Source: Canna indica
Taxonomy: Eukaryota; Streptophyta; Magnoliopsida; Zingiberales; Cannaceae
Assembly: GCA_034359265.1 (NCBI GenBank)
Contig: CP136890.1
Coordinates: 98,605,501-98,669,500, forward strand
Direction: 5' to 3'
Length of the DNA: 64,000 nucleotides
Shown: positions 46,730-61,700 of the stretch, one piece after another
Layout of the letters: every line of letters starts with the position of its first letter
Position numbering within the stretch: the stretch's first letter is position 1
Translations under genes and position numbers: made by a program
Notes under the pieces: generated by a model
What the model was told of the DNA's origin: nothing
What the model saw: the letters and a program-made list of their open reading frames with translations, nothing else
The model's database searches: none

Positions 46730-49700
46730 ATGGCCTCCTCTCCTCTATCCGCGGCGTCGGCGGCGGCGACGACGGCCTCTCCTTATTTCTATCCTCCTTC
46801 GCACCACCACTTCCGCGACGGCCCTTCCGGAAGCTGCCCGAGGACCGCCCTCCGGGTCCGCTCCGTTCCCGGGGGCGGACGACACCGTTCCCCTGCGCTA
46901 CATGCCGGCTGTCGCCCCCTCATCACTCCTCCCCACCGGCGGTAATATCTTCCTTTCTTATCGAATCTGTCAACGCTTGTTCGCTTTCCCGTATCAGCTC
47001 CTTTGCTTGATTTATAATTCTAGCTGTAGATTTGGAGAATAAGAAACACTAGAGTCAGAACATTTTAGGGATGTTTTGTGCAATAATATCCTCTTTCTTA
47101 GATGCATGTTAGTGAGATCCTTGACTTGAAAGGCTGCAGGGTTCTTTCGTTTCTTCTGTCTCATATGATATTGCTCTTTTATAAATTAAGTTAATTTTAC
47201 AGTTTTCTTGTTCTGTACGAGCCATGATTTTAGAAGTATAGGGATGGGAGCACCAACTTTTTTTGAATGAGTGAAAAATCATTCTGAATTTGTCACAACT
47301 AACAAGAGCTAAAACCAGCATCCGCGTGTTCTTCATTACTTGGTAATGCCATCATATGCAAATTTTCATAATTATGGCTCTAAATTTAATTCTTTGCTAA
47401 ATCTTGAGTGACTTAAGGTGAGGGTATAGAGTGAAAGATTTATCTGGTTGACACCGTAGACTTTATTTCATACTTTAAGAGACCTATAATTGGGATGTAA
47501 ATTGCTAAGTCTCGAGTGACTTAAGGCAAGGGAATACATTGAAGGATTATTCTGATTAGTACAGTAGACTTGATTCTGACTTTAAGAGACCTATAATTGG
47601 AATGTAAAAAACAATCTAGATAAGAAAATATTTTAATCTTAGGTGATAAAGTGCAAAGAGCTGTCTGGTTAATCCATTTTCAGCATATACAGCAAGAAAT
47701 CTTATTTTTATCTATTAAGTAATTTTCGATGCTACTAAACCTTTAATTATTCACATGTTATTTGTGCAATTGTACTTGCTAATGAGAGAACTCATGGAAG
47801 TGCAAACAGGAAATATAGATTGAGGTTGAATGTAACTACTTTTTTAAAAAATACTTTCTAATTTATTCCTTGAGTTTATGCTATCCCCTCTTGGTTATAG
47901 ATTAATAGGACTCTTCTGTGAATTGCACAAGCAGCATAACCACTTCAATCTAAACATATAGGAAATAGTGTTTATCCTCTAAGGAGGTTATTTTTATCAA
48001 TTTATTATGCATTTAAGTAGTTTTGGGTGCAAATAGCAGTTCGGATTTCATGTATTTTAATGATAAAATGTCATAATTATGCGCTCTTAAGCAATAAGCA
48101 TGTGTCCACCTTTTATCTGGGAATGGAAGGCTTTCATTTGTCATTTCAGTGATTGCTGATTCAAGTAATGCTGTTTATATTTGGCGTCATTGATTTGGCT
48201 CCCAACAGATTCTCTTGTTGGCATTTTTTCAGTGTTCTGATTGTTATAAGTGACACACCCAAAAGATCTATCTTACTTTGTTTTTATCTTGGATGCAATA
48301 ATGTTTATGTTATTTCTCAGAAATGTGTGGCATTCTATTATGTGGTGATTCATATTATCACTAACATTCATGATTTATGCTTGCTAGAAAGCTTATCTTG
48401 TCATCTTTTATTGACACTTTTGATGCTTCTACGTCAATGAATGCAGATGGTTAGCAAAGGAAAAGGTACTTGCTACCACACAATCTTGTGGCACTTTGAA
48501 GCAATACATTGACAAGATTGACAGAAGTTATGGAGCAGTTGTTAAAAGGCTATCTCCAGGAGATCTTCAATGTGTTTCTTGCTTTAGAACAAACAATAGA
48601 CGAAGGGGTTCTCATACAAGATACACACCAGGCGTCTTTATGGACAAATCAATCTGTCAATTTCAGAAGCATTTATGTGGGAGTAAAACTGTAAGTTTAT
48701 CTTCCAAATTCTTCTAGTTTTTAAGTTGGGTATCACCTATTTTAAGATTCCTCTATGCAACTTAATTAGGGAGCCTTTAAAGTTATGGTTTCTCCTCGAG
48801 AAAATGAAGTATCTATAATCATTAACAGCCTTTCTAAATTTCTATAAGCATCTGAATTTCATCAAAGAGAAGTATACATTATTCAATATGTCCAGCATAA
48901 TAAATTTTCATTCTTGAACATCAACATTCAATATGAGGACATCTTGATGCTTCCTAAATCCTAAGTTGGTAAGCTCATGCCATATTGTAAAAATATGTAT
49001 TAACAGAATTAGTCATGTCTAGTAAACATTTCAAACGTGTATTTATTATTTATTTATTGTAACCAAGGAATTCTGAAGTAATTCCCACAATATATAAAAG
49101 CTAGCCATTGTTTAGGTATTTACAACAAGGACTCAGTAGTCTCAGTTCAATGAAATGAAGTTGATAATGTTACTACCAAGCTTGAGATGTTTTCAGGTAG
49201 AGAGGATCTGTTTGCCATTTGAACGTAAATGCCAATTCAAAGTACTATGCAATTTCCCTTCTTATTCAGGAGAAACAATAATGCAAAATGCAAACTATAG
49301 ATCATATAGCTTATCCTGCCTTGCAATGCCATATAAAATTATACATCAATTATTGTATTAGAGCCCTAAATCGGATAAGCTATAAGGCACAATGCGATGA
49401 ACTAAAACATGTTAAGGAGTTGATTGTATAATATTATCCTATATTATCATACTTTATAGGGTGCACCAAAGGGGGCCTAGAGCATCCTTTGGGAAAAGAC
49501 TATGCTTGCCATGTACTCACATAGATGATAGATATGAAACAATATGTATAAGACATTGTCAAACATAGCAAATACTGATACTTATTTAAATTTTTTAGAG
49601 TATAATCATAAATTATGTATTAGTAAAGGATGAGCGGATGAAGTGACGGTGAGTTTTTTATTAAGTATTAACTGTGGTAATAGGGTAAACTATGACCTAA

Positions 49701-52700
49701 AAAATTATTTGAAACAATAAAAAGAACTCTTAAAATACCATTGTTATTTAGCCATACACGTTGGAGAGAGAAGATGCATATGGTTGACCCCAAACAGCTG
49801 TGACTTTATGGCTTGTTGCTATAGTGAGTTCTTGATAAGCAAATACTAATATATCCGGCACTTTTTTTTCCTCAAAGAATCTAAAGTAAGGACAGATGTG
49901 CGAGAAAGGTGATGAACTAATCTATTTAATTTTGTTTACATCACTACAAATCTGATATCATTTTTATTGAGAAAGAAAATTTACTATCAATCATTCATGC
50001 TGATCATCATTAGAAGGTAAAAATTCAAGAGGAACTGAGCAATAGCAAGAAAAGACCTCCAAGGTACCTCATTTTTTTTCGTGAATACTTAATAAAAAAT
50101 TGGATGCTTAATGATAGTACCAGATATGCATCAATGGAATCTTCAATAGCATCACCAATGTTATTCATAATACCTGTTGAAAGTCAAAACATGTTAAAGA
50201 ATCTTGTATTCTGTATTGTTGCTTCTTTTGCGCGATTGACAGAAATCTTGTATGATATAACAATTTATCTTTCTGTTAGATGACATCTGGAAGTCATATT
50301 CCTTCATATCTTCAAGATTGATTATTTTTAGTTGTGTATATACTTTGTCATGGGCTCTACTGCTCTAGGAACATGCATCATGACTTAATTTCGTGTGGTT
50401 ATCATTTCAGGTTAAACCATCTCAGATCTCACATGCTTTAGGTCCTGAGGAACCACATGTGGCGAGTACATGGTCAGATACAGTCCTTGAGAAACCAGGT
50501 TTAACTTCCTGGGACCCTGAGGTGGAAAAAGCAGAACTTGAAGGATTTCTGAATGCTCCACTTCCTTCTCATCCGAAATTGTACAGGGGGCAACTGAAAA
50601 ATGGTCTCCGATATATTATTTTACCTAATAAAGTTCCAGCAAACCGGTATGCCATGTAGACAAATTTGACACATTCATAACAGTTTGACACTTGTTAAAC
50701 TATATAGCTGATAAAGTCATTTACAGTTTATATACCTTATAGGCTTATACCACTACTTGCAGACACAGAAACCCTTTTTCTTCACAATATTCCTAACCTT
50801 TTTCTTTCAGATTATGTAGTGTTGCCAACCAACACTATTTGGCACATACTATTATTTTCACCTATAAACCAACCTAGGGATTGTTTGGTTGGATGGAACG
50901 AAATCATAAGGAATGAGAATAGATAAGGAGTGGTATTACCTAATTACCTTATTTGGTTGACATTAGAAATAGATAATGAATAGTATATTTGATTAGCATA
51001 AGAAATAGATAAGGAACAGAGAGGAATTGACCAAAATATTCTTCTTAACAATATAATAAATTGTACTTATAATTTATTCTAATTAATAACAACACAATAA
51101 AATGATGGATTAATGTAAAACAATTTTTTAATTTTAAAACAAAAAATAATAATTATTCATTTTCTTTTCATAAAAATCAATTGATTCTTCCTAGAATAAT
51201 AATAATAATAAAAGCATTATTTAATAATAAAATAACAATTATTTATTTAATATATGCAATTATTAAAATTAATTTATTAATTTATTTCTTTGATAATAAT
51301 AATAATAATTATAACATAATTTAATAAATAAATTTAATTTTTGTAATAATAAAATAACTTAATTTTTCATAATTATAATTATTTAGTTATTATATGTAGT
51401 TATTATAATTAATTTAGTAATTTAATTTTTATATCTTATGCAATATTATAGACATTAAAGGACAATATTGGAAAATATCATAAGGAATAGATGAGGAATA
51501 CTATACCTTGGGTTGAGGTAAGGAATGAAATTCATGCATGAAGAATAGTATTCCTCATCTATGCTTTATGGCCCACCTATTCCTTATCAAAAAGTTACAA
51601 CCAAATAAGGGAATAGGTGGGCCATAAGGAATAGCATTCTATTCCCTATCTACTCCATCCAACCAAACATCCCCCTAGAGTTAGTTATGAGTCCATCTCA
51701 AATAGTACATATGTGCCTGAGTCATTGTGGACTTTTCATTTTAACAAGTAACAAGTTGAGCGAGGATCTTACTGAAAAAAAGCCTCTTCCATTAATTCAT
51801 TATATTTAAGTTCACAAGGAAGGCCAAGTTAAATAAATAACATATTCAGTGGAAATAAGGTCAGTTTGTTGCTTATGTGCCATAGCTCATAATTGATCTA
51901 ATCATTATTCTCGCTTTATCTTGAAATTACACTATTACAGCTTTGAGGCACATATGGAAGTTCATGTTGGATCTATTGACGAGGAAGAGGATGAGCAGGG
52001 GATTGCACACATGATTGAACATGTTGCATTTCTGGGAAGTAAAAAGCGTGAGAAACTTCTTGGTACTGGAGCAAGGTCTAATGCATATACAGACTTCCAC
52101 CACACTGTTTTTCACATTCATTCACCAACTAGTACAAAGGTATGTTCTTTGATATTTCAGATGTTTCTTTTCTTAAGAAGGTTAAAATGTTTTACTTTGC
52201 CTTTCCTTTCAGATAACAGTACTACGACATTTGCTAGCTACTTGGATCTCTAAATGGCAGATCTGTTTATACTTTGTATTGATTCATGAAATAAAAGCAG
52301 TAAGAGAAAAAGGCAATTTAAAAGAAAGTTTATAGACCCACGTTTGCCATATCTGTCTCCAATGAATTTTTTCTAGAAGCAACCATGCTCAGAGAATGGT
52401 TAGAGGGTGATAATATAAGACTTTTGGGATATAATATATCTATAGTATGAAAGAATTGGAGGAAATGCTTCAATACCACTAATGACTCGAGTCACTTGAC
52501 TATTAGCCTTGTACACACCTGTTGTGGTGCCCTCCAAGATTAAAACCATGCGTACTAATAAAAATCTAAATGTTTCTATGTACCTTGAGAACCTAGTGCA
52601 CTATGTGCGTATGCATTACTTAAGCATGGACATAAAGGATTTACATGCTATCTAGCTAATGTTTATCAGTAAGTATATTTGATACTTCTTAGTTCCTTCT

Positions 52701-55700
52701 TAACCTTTTCTGCAAAATCTTTACGTTAATAGTGATACTTTGAGTTTTGGCTCAGGACTCTGATGCAGATTTAGTACCTTCTGTCTTGGATGCACTTAAT
52801 GAGGTAAATACCTTTACTTTGCTGCCCTTTCCCAAGTAAAACATTTTCACTAATTCCATATTTACTTTAAGGTTTGTATCAAATGGTGGTAAACAGGATA
52901 ATTTGTAAAACATGTATATCAGGTTCTACAATTTCTGCAATTTTATATTACCTTGCTATAATTGATTTATCGTCAAATATATATTCCATTAAATGATCTT
53001 GGTCTAAAAGTGAGTCAAACTCAAAAGCTTCCAATTTCCGAACCTCAAGAAACACAGGTTAGTTGCTATGCTCATCGTTTTGTATGAAAGTGTCTTTGTT
53101 CAAGAAACTTTGTCTAAATATAGTAGTTGGTTTGTGAGACTAGTGTCATGTTTGGTGTTATCAACATAGTTAGAAATTGGGGCGACTTGTTGGTTCCTTC
53201 GTAAGTGGAGAAATAAGGGTCTTTCCAAGGCGAGTTTTCATAGAAATATGTAACTTCTATGAGTCTATCAACAATTTGTAGTATGCAATGTACTATAAGT
53301 GCTGCAGCCTGCAGACAAGATCAACAAGATCAACGAGGTCAAAAATTATCATTGCAAGCACACATATACCTGTAGGATGAACCAAACCATAAGAAGAATG
53401 AACAAAAACTCAATGCAACAGGAGCAGTAAAAGGGCATCCGGGAAGGGCAAACTCAGTACAGATGAATCAGTAAAAGAGAAACCTAGAAGGCCGCTGCAG
53501 GTTGTCTTCTATGTGATTATTTGGGTAATTGAATATCTTGTTTCACTTCACACAGTTCATTCTACAGGTGAAACTTGTGCACTCAGCAAATGAGGATGCT
53601 TTTGGGCCATGTAGCAGAGTTTGTATCTCTAGGTTTTTTGCTCACGCGTTTTAGGATATCAAGTTGTGGTCTCGATTCCCTGTTTTATAGCATTTGCTTA
53701 AGCTAATGGTTAGTGGCTCTTAGCCCTGTTTTTGTTACCAAAAAAAGTTAATGGCTCTTTCTACAATTAAATTTGCCCAAAATTCTCTCAATTCATCGTT
53801 GTTTTCTAAAATTGGGATGAAAAAATTGTAAAATGATTTTACATTACTAGTTTGTGAGGTGAAATGTGTTGAAGAAAGTAGCTTGAATTTGATGTGAATT
53901 GAGTTCAAGTAGGTTGGGACTGTTCAGGATGGGGAAATTCTACAGATGGCTAAATACTCATACAAAGCATATTCATTTTTTAATTGTATGGTTTTCACCT
54001 AGGTATTTTTAATGCATAGGTTGTGATCTACAATAGTTGCTGGTCATGATTTTCAGATTGCTTTCCACCCAAAGTTTCTTCCATCTCGTGTGGAGAAGGA
54101 GAGGCGGGCGATTCTTTCAGAATTGCAAATGATGAACACGATAGAATATCGCATTGATTGCCAGGTAATAAAGAGTAGATTCTTGAGTCTTGATTTTGCT
54201 AAGCTTAGCAAAACAGTTCATATGCTCCTTATTGTATGATACATGACGAAATTTTTGAGACTACAATTCACCATGATTCCTTTCTAGCAGTTACTACAAC
54301 ATTTGCATTCAGAAAACAAACTGAGCCGACGGTTCCCTATTGGGCTGGAAGAGCAAATCAAGAAATGGGATCCAGAGAAAATCCAGAAGTTTCATGAGCG
54401 CTGGTATTTTCCTGCAAATGCCACATTATACTTGGTGGGGGATATTGATGACATTCCTAAGACAGTGGCTCAGATTGAGGTAAACTTGACAAGTTGACAG
54501 TAAACCTTGAAACCTTTTTTTTTTGTCATGGTAACTGCTATTTATTATGTTCCACTAATGATTTGGATATAATACAGTTTGTCTTTGGTAGAACTCTTGC
54601 AAAAACTGAAATGGACAATTCTCCTGCGCCCAGTACATTTGGTGCAATGGCAAGTTTTCTTGTACCAAAGCTACCAGGAGGTCTAGCTGGTAGTTTGTCC
54701 AATGAAAGATCTTCCATCTCATTCGATCAATCAAAGTTAGCAAAGAGGGAGAGGCAGGCTGTCAGGCCTCCTGTAGAACATCAGTGGTCACTCCCAGGTT
54801 TTAATCACAGTGTCAAGCCTCCAGAAATATTCCAGCATGAGTTGATCCAGAATTTCTCATTCAACATGTTCTGCAAGGTAACACATTCTACTGGCTAATA
54901 GGTTCTGAAAGGATATTTCATTGAGAAATAAAAGATAAGGATGTGAATAATAAAGATAAAATGAAATATAAGGAGGAAGAAGTTAAAAAAACAAGTTTCT
55001 TGTTTTTAACACTAAAAAGTTCCCTAAAGCATCCAATTCAAAGCGTGCTAGAAATGCACTAAAACCCCATAAACCATTGGTGTTTATTTGTTGATTATCA
55101 TCAGGCCACAGGGGATGCCCTTTAAGGTCTGTTTTTTTCTCCTTCAAAATAGCGGGGCAATCAAGTAGGATTAATCCATGCCTAAAATTCTTTTTAAGTT
55201 TGTTTGGCAATGTTAGTAAGGGTGAAACTTTCCCCTAATTTGTTTAGAATTTGAAAATACACACCATGGAAGGCAATTGAAAGTGGAAACCTTACCCTCC
55301 TTTTCCTTCCACATTATGGAGATTGGGTTCCCCGACAAGGATTTAAATAATGAGTGTCATCAATATTGCATCATTTTCATGATATTGTTATGGTGTTGTT
55401 TTGATGATTCAAATATGCAAGTCTTTACTTGCCCGCTTTTTGAAATATTATTACATGTTGAGAGGTACTGTATGTTGTGCTTATTAACAATCATGAATTC
55501 TAATGGTTATTTCCTGATGTTTTAGATTCCGGTGGACAGAGTTTGCACATATGGAGACTTGCGAAATGTCTTGATGAAAAGAATATTTTTGACAGCTTTG
55601 CACTTCCGGATCAACACTAGATATAAGGTAATTACTTTTGATTTTTGAGGATAGATTCTTGAAATTCTTTTGACAGGATAATTTGCTACAATGATGCATA

Positions 55701-58700
55701 ATCTTTGTTGGACACAATTTTTCTTTGATATATCCTAAATTCTTCCTATTGTTTATGACAAACTAATAGTCGTTGACGTCTTGACGAGTGATAATAGTTT
55801 ACCTGCTTGCTTTAATTTCTGGTATTGGTAGTCTGGTAAAGATTTTGGTGATTAGTCGATATCGGTAGTTCGGTACGATAAGGTTTAAAATCTCGGTCGG
55901 TACGGTACGGTAAGTTCGGTATTTATCGGTTTTTTAGGTTTCCAGTATACGATATACCCGGTATTTGAAAAAACCGGGTATATTGTGCATGGTTTAAAAT
56001 CTCGGTACCGGTTTCGGTCACCGGCCGGTACCGGTATATACCGGTACCGTACCGTACCGACACACGGTACGGACCGGTATGAAAATGCATACCGGCCGGG
56101 TTTTTTTTTTTTTTTTTTTTCCCGTGACATACCACCATATACCGCCCATACCGGGCGGTATACCGGCATATACCACCCATACCGGGCTGTATACCGCCAT
56201 ATACCGCCCGGTATACACAATATACTCGGTTTTTTCAAATACCGGGTATATCGTATACCGGAAACCTAAAAAACCGGTAAATACCGGACTTACCGTACCG
56301 TACCGACCGAGATTTTAAACCTTAATATTGTGTATACCGGGCGGTATATGGCGGTATACCGCCCGGTATGGGCGGTATATGGTGGTATGTCACGAGAAAA
56401 AAAAAAACCCGGCCGGTATGCATTTTCATACCGGTCCGTACCGTGTGTCGGTACGGTATATACCGGTACCGGCCGGTGACCGAAACCGGTACCGGTACCG
56501 AGATTTTAAACCATGCGGTACAATCCGTAACGTATCACACCACACTGACATACGATACAATGCGCAAATGGGACTGTACCAACCTCTTATATTACTCCAT
56601 TAAAGTACTTCAAATATTTATAATAAAGCACACAAATTTCCCAAGTCTAGAAATTTAAATACAACACTTGAAATTCCATTTAAAAAAGCTTAAAGAGTGG
56701 TGTTCATCATAATATTTATTTTGATAGAATTTTAGGAAGAAAATGAGAAATTGGGAGAGATTTAGTAAGACTTTGAGATTTTGGGGAAATAAGAGGACAA
56801 AGATGGAATAATGAGGGGTTCAAGGCTTTTATATAGAGCTTGTACTGGATTGTACTGATCTTTTATGGGATTGCAACGGATCAATATGTTTGGTATAGAA
56901 ATTGTACCGGGTTTGTACCACATAAAAAAACTCTAATACAGAGCTTATACCGGATTGTATTGGTTTAGTATGTTTCTTATAGAAATTGTACCAGGTGGTA
57001 TGGATAGTACAGGTGGTATTTTCATGTACCGTCCAATCTCGATCTTGGAAAGTTGAAAAAATAATAGGTACTGCCCGTGCTTGTACCGTTTCACTTGAGA
57101 TTTTAAACCATGCTCTCATGCAGGAGTCTTAGAAATTGACTACCAATTCTTATATTCTCACTATTTTTATTGATTTTTCTTCTTGTTGGAAATAGAATTA
57201 TTTATACGTGACTGCTGAACTTTGCAGAGTTCGAATCCCCCTTTTACTTCAATTGAGTTGGACCATAGTGATTCTGGGAGGGAAGGATGCACTGTCACCA
57301 CTCTCACTGTAACAGCAGAACCTCAAAACTGGCAGGGTGCTGTTAAAGTTGCTGTGCAAGAGGTTTGCAGCTTAGTTTCTTATTCTAGTGCATTTCAACT
57401 GGTTTGATATATAATCTAATATTCTCACCGTAACTGGTTGAGATTCATTGTTAAATAGTGAAAATAACACTTCCTAGATGATTTGCTGTAGTATTTGTTT
57501 GGTTGCATGCCTTCAAGGTTTTATTTTTTTTGAAATCATAAATCATATTCTGTGCTGAATTGCCATCAATTTCTAATGAACATATTTCGATATTGTCAAA
57601 CAAGAATTTGGCATTGCCCATACATATGCGCCAGTATTGCAAGGACATTTTAGACTTTTAATTTCATATGTATGATTTCTGAATCATGAATGAAGCAGTG
57701 CATAAGTCATCAGGAATTGTTCTAGCTTCATATTTATGTAGATTTCCATGTAGTTGAATTGGTTATTTCTTTCAGGTTCTATGACTTGTGTTTGTTTGTC
57801 CCTATATCAGGTTCGAAGACTTAAAGAGTTTGGTGTAACAAGAGGAGAACTGACTCGCTACATGGATGCATTACTAAAAGACAGTGAACAATTGGCTGCT
57901 ATGGTTGATAGTGTGCCATCTGTTGACAACTTAGAATTTGTTATGGAGAGTGATGCTCTTGGTCATACCATTATGGATCAGAGACAGGGCCATGAGAGTT
58001 TGGTTGCTGTTGCTGAAACAGTCACTCTTGAAGAAGTAACTAATATAACTATCTTTTGCTGATTATCTGTTTTTCAGTCTTCTCAGCATTTTTTTCTCAC
58101 TAAATGCTGATTGCTTATAGCTTTGGTCAGGTCAACTCCATAGGCGCTCAAGTGTTGGAATTCATTTCTGATTTTGGAAAACCAACTGCACCACTTCCTG
58201 CAGCTATTGTTGCATGTGTTCCTGGCAGAGTGCATACTGATGAATTGGGAGAAACTGACTTTAAAATTTATCCACATGAAATAACTGATTCTATATTAGA
58301 AGGTCTGGAGCAACCCATACACGCTGAACCTGAGGTATTTCTTCATAGATCTTACTTGGAATTCAGTTAACTATATCTTCCTAATAGGTTACCATCTGTA
58401 CTAGTTATCCTGATTGAAGTAATCATTAATTTTGAACCACTGTTTGCCTCCGTTTCATGATTAGACTTGGATTTAAACAATAATGTTAATTGTTAGGAGA
58501 ACTACAAATATACATGCTTTAAGTCCTTTAAGCATTTCCCTTGTTCCTCTTATGCAAAAAGAGAATAAGGAAATCATGCAAAAAGTTCAAAATACTTTGT
58601 AAATGTGTCTAGCCCACAGATTTTCATATACTGTTGATGAAAAAGGTCAGTCCTTCACATTTGTATCTTTTATATTATTGACAACTTGTTTGAACTTCTT

Positions 58701-61700
58701 AAATAGTAGCACTACCAAATATTTTGCTCCAGTTTGAACCCTACAAACTGATTTAATTTCTACTTCCACACGTGAATTTTTATTTATTATTTTGAGATGA
58801 CCAATTTTGAACTCTACTTTTTTTGAAAATTCATGATATTGCAGACAAATTTTTACAACATGACCTTTCTGCTAGAGGCAGTTTGAAACAAGATTGGCAT
58901 GGCCACTTTTGTCAGGCCAGGTTGCTCATGTTCTATGTAAACTAAGGTTTAAAATCTCGGTCGGTACGGTACGGTAAGTCCGGTATTTACCGGTTTTTTA
59001 GGTTTCCGGTATACGATATACCCGGTATTTGAAAAAACCGGGTATGTTGTGTATACCAGGCGGTATATGGCGGTATGATGCCATATACCGCCCGGTATGG
59101 GCGATACCGGGCGGTATGTCACGGAAAAAAAAAAACCCGGCCGGTATGCATTTTCATACCGGTCCGTACCGTGTGTCGGTACGGTACGGTACCGGTATAT
59201 ACCGGTACCGGCTGGTGACCGAAACTGGTACCGGTACCGAGATTTTAAAACCATGATGTAAACTAATAGTCTTTAGTGTATGATCATAGTGTGGAAGTGG
59301 GAACACATGCATGGCTATCCTTGCTGTTGAAATGCCTTAATCTAACAATTATATGCACATCCTTTTGACCATATTCTAGTAATTATTCTCATGGATGAAT
59401 GTTGTAATGGTGTAAAACCATCATTCTAGGCCTTTAAGTTTTGCTGCCAAACAATTGTTTTGCAGAAATTTTTCTAGCATATAACAAATGCAGATTTCCA
59501 TATAGTTTTAATGAGCAATTTCAAGCTCGTTTCAGATACCCACTTTCTAAATGCTAATCATAGCATTCATAAATATAGAAATATGAAAATATATGAATGC
59601 TCATAATTGATGAGTTTGTACATGTTCAGCAATGATTTCCTTATAGTTCGGTACTTATACAATTTGGATGGTAAATGCTGTGAAATAACCAGGTGATCAT
59701 TAATATTTGGCATGAATTTACTAATCAAACTTTATTAACCAATACAACATCCAATATATTCCCGATTTGGGATTAAACCGAGGTACTAAAATCCTACTTA
59801 ATGTTTGGAAGGAACAAAACCATACAGTTCAATTACGGTAAAAATGTAATAAAATAAAATTTTAAAAAATATCCGTATAGTTCAACTACCAAATTATACC
59901 AAGCATTGGTACAATATGGTGGCCATTTATTGAGATTAGTACCGTGCAAAATTTTAAACCTTGGTTGTGGTGAAGTATGCTTATTATGAAACCAAATAGA
60001 AGTCTCAAAATTGCAAATTCTCGGTGACCTTAGTGGAAAATTTATCTGTTATAGTAAAAAGTAGTATAAAATTTGTGGCAGATATATGGTAGGAAATCTG
60101 GAAGCAAGTTGTATGTCATTTTATACAGCTTTTAAAACTGCCTACTTTTCTTTTATTTGCAGCTTGATGTACCAAAAGAGCTAATAACTGAGTCCATGCT
60201 GGAGGAGTTGAGGATGCAAAGAAGACCGTCTTTCATTTCCATCTCGAATGGAAAAGATGTGGTGAAGTTATTTGACAAAGAAACTGGCATAACTCAGCGC
60301 CGTCTTTCAAATGGGATTCCTGTAAACTACAAGGTGGTTTTTCCTTGGAAATGATTTATTTGATTGTGCTTTTTGCAAGTATTTATTCTTAGATATACTG
60401 TTCCTATGTTGAAAACCTCCTATGAATCAGCAAGAACAGATGGACAAAATAAAAACCTAATTAAATAAATTCTTCTCAAGTTGCTAACTTTTACAAAATC
60501 TTGGTTAGCAGCTTTCATTTCTTGATAGTTGGCTCCTAATTTTTGCCTTGAACTTTCATAAATGAAGACATGGCATGGAAGTTTAGGATCTCTATATCAT
60601 ACCATCTGGCATGTACAACTTCAGTAGCATTTTCATTGTACTATCATTTGGTTAGGGCAAAACATAAGAAGTGAGGCTAAATATCTGCTGTTGAATAGTT
60701 CTGAAGAAGATCTATTCTTGTACCCTTTATGTATGCACAATGTACATGTCTAGGTTGATCAAGGTCATAAACCATCGTTTCCAACCTGCTATAGATGAAA
60801 GTTATTTCCTAACAATTAAAAAATATTAACCAAAAGGCAACAGGCAAGGAGTTCTTTCAGCATTTCATAGGAGTTTTATTAGAGAATCAACCTGAACTCT
60901 TAATTTAGGGATTTCCGCTCAACATTTCTGTTCAGTAATAAAATCAATTTGTTTCGCAATTCATGATATAAAAGGGTGGTCCAAAACACAAGATTTCTGC
61001 CATCACATGGTTTGTGTGATTTGGTGCTACTAGTGATGGATACTGACTCTTTGCATGCAAGGCAATGCTTAACTTTGATTAATGGCCTCTGAATAAGTTG
61101 TATATACTGTATACTTAATTTTGTACATAAGTTTGATTCATCTCTTTCTATGCAAGAACTTATTAAGATAGTATCTTGTGCATTTTGTAATTTTTGTCCT
61201 TATCATTCTGTTTTGACCTTATGTTCTGACAATCAATGGTTATATTAAAGTTGGCTAACAAATATGTAATTTGCGATGCTAGTACTGTATGTGAACTTTT
61301 TTGCTGACAGCTCATTACCAAAATTACATAGTAAAAGTTGAAATATAGTAGGAGAAATATCTCTGGCCCACAGGTCTTTTCTCTTTTGATGGCTGTAGCC
61401 TGCCTTCATCATCCAAGTGACTTAATAGTGCAGCAAGATTTTGTGGCTGCTGTTAAGGAAAAAAAATAGAATCTCTATTTTTATTTTTTTCCCAAGAAAA
61501 TCATGAATCTTGTCTTTGTTCATGTGCCAATTTAGTTTATTATTGAAATTAGTGATATGCTGTTTCAACACATTGCACCTGTCAAAAACATTCATTGGCT
61601 TGTAGCCTCACACTTCTCATGCCACCATATCATGCCAACTAATGACTAGAACATGAGATTGAATACTTTAGCTCTTGGTCACCATCCTTGCTGTTACATT

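Noticed and set aside
55885..56658. Multiple 60-117 codon frames rich in Tyr, Arg and Gly
   Set aside because: They are translations of the CCGG-rich transposon copies; the same artefact recurs at 15265, 23040 and 58949.
57225..57245. GTTCGAATCCCCC resembles a tRNA B box
   Set aside because: It lies in SPP exon 10 and codes for a conserved peptide; no matching A box or cloverleaf was found.
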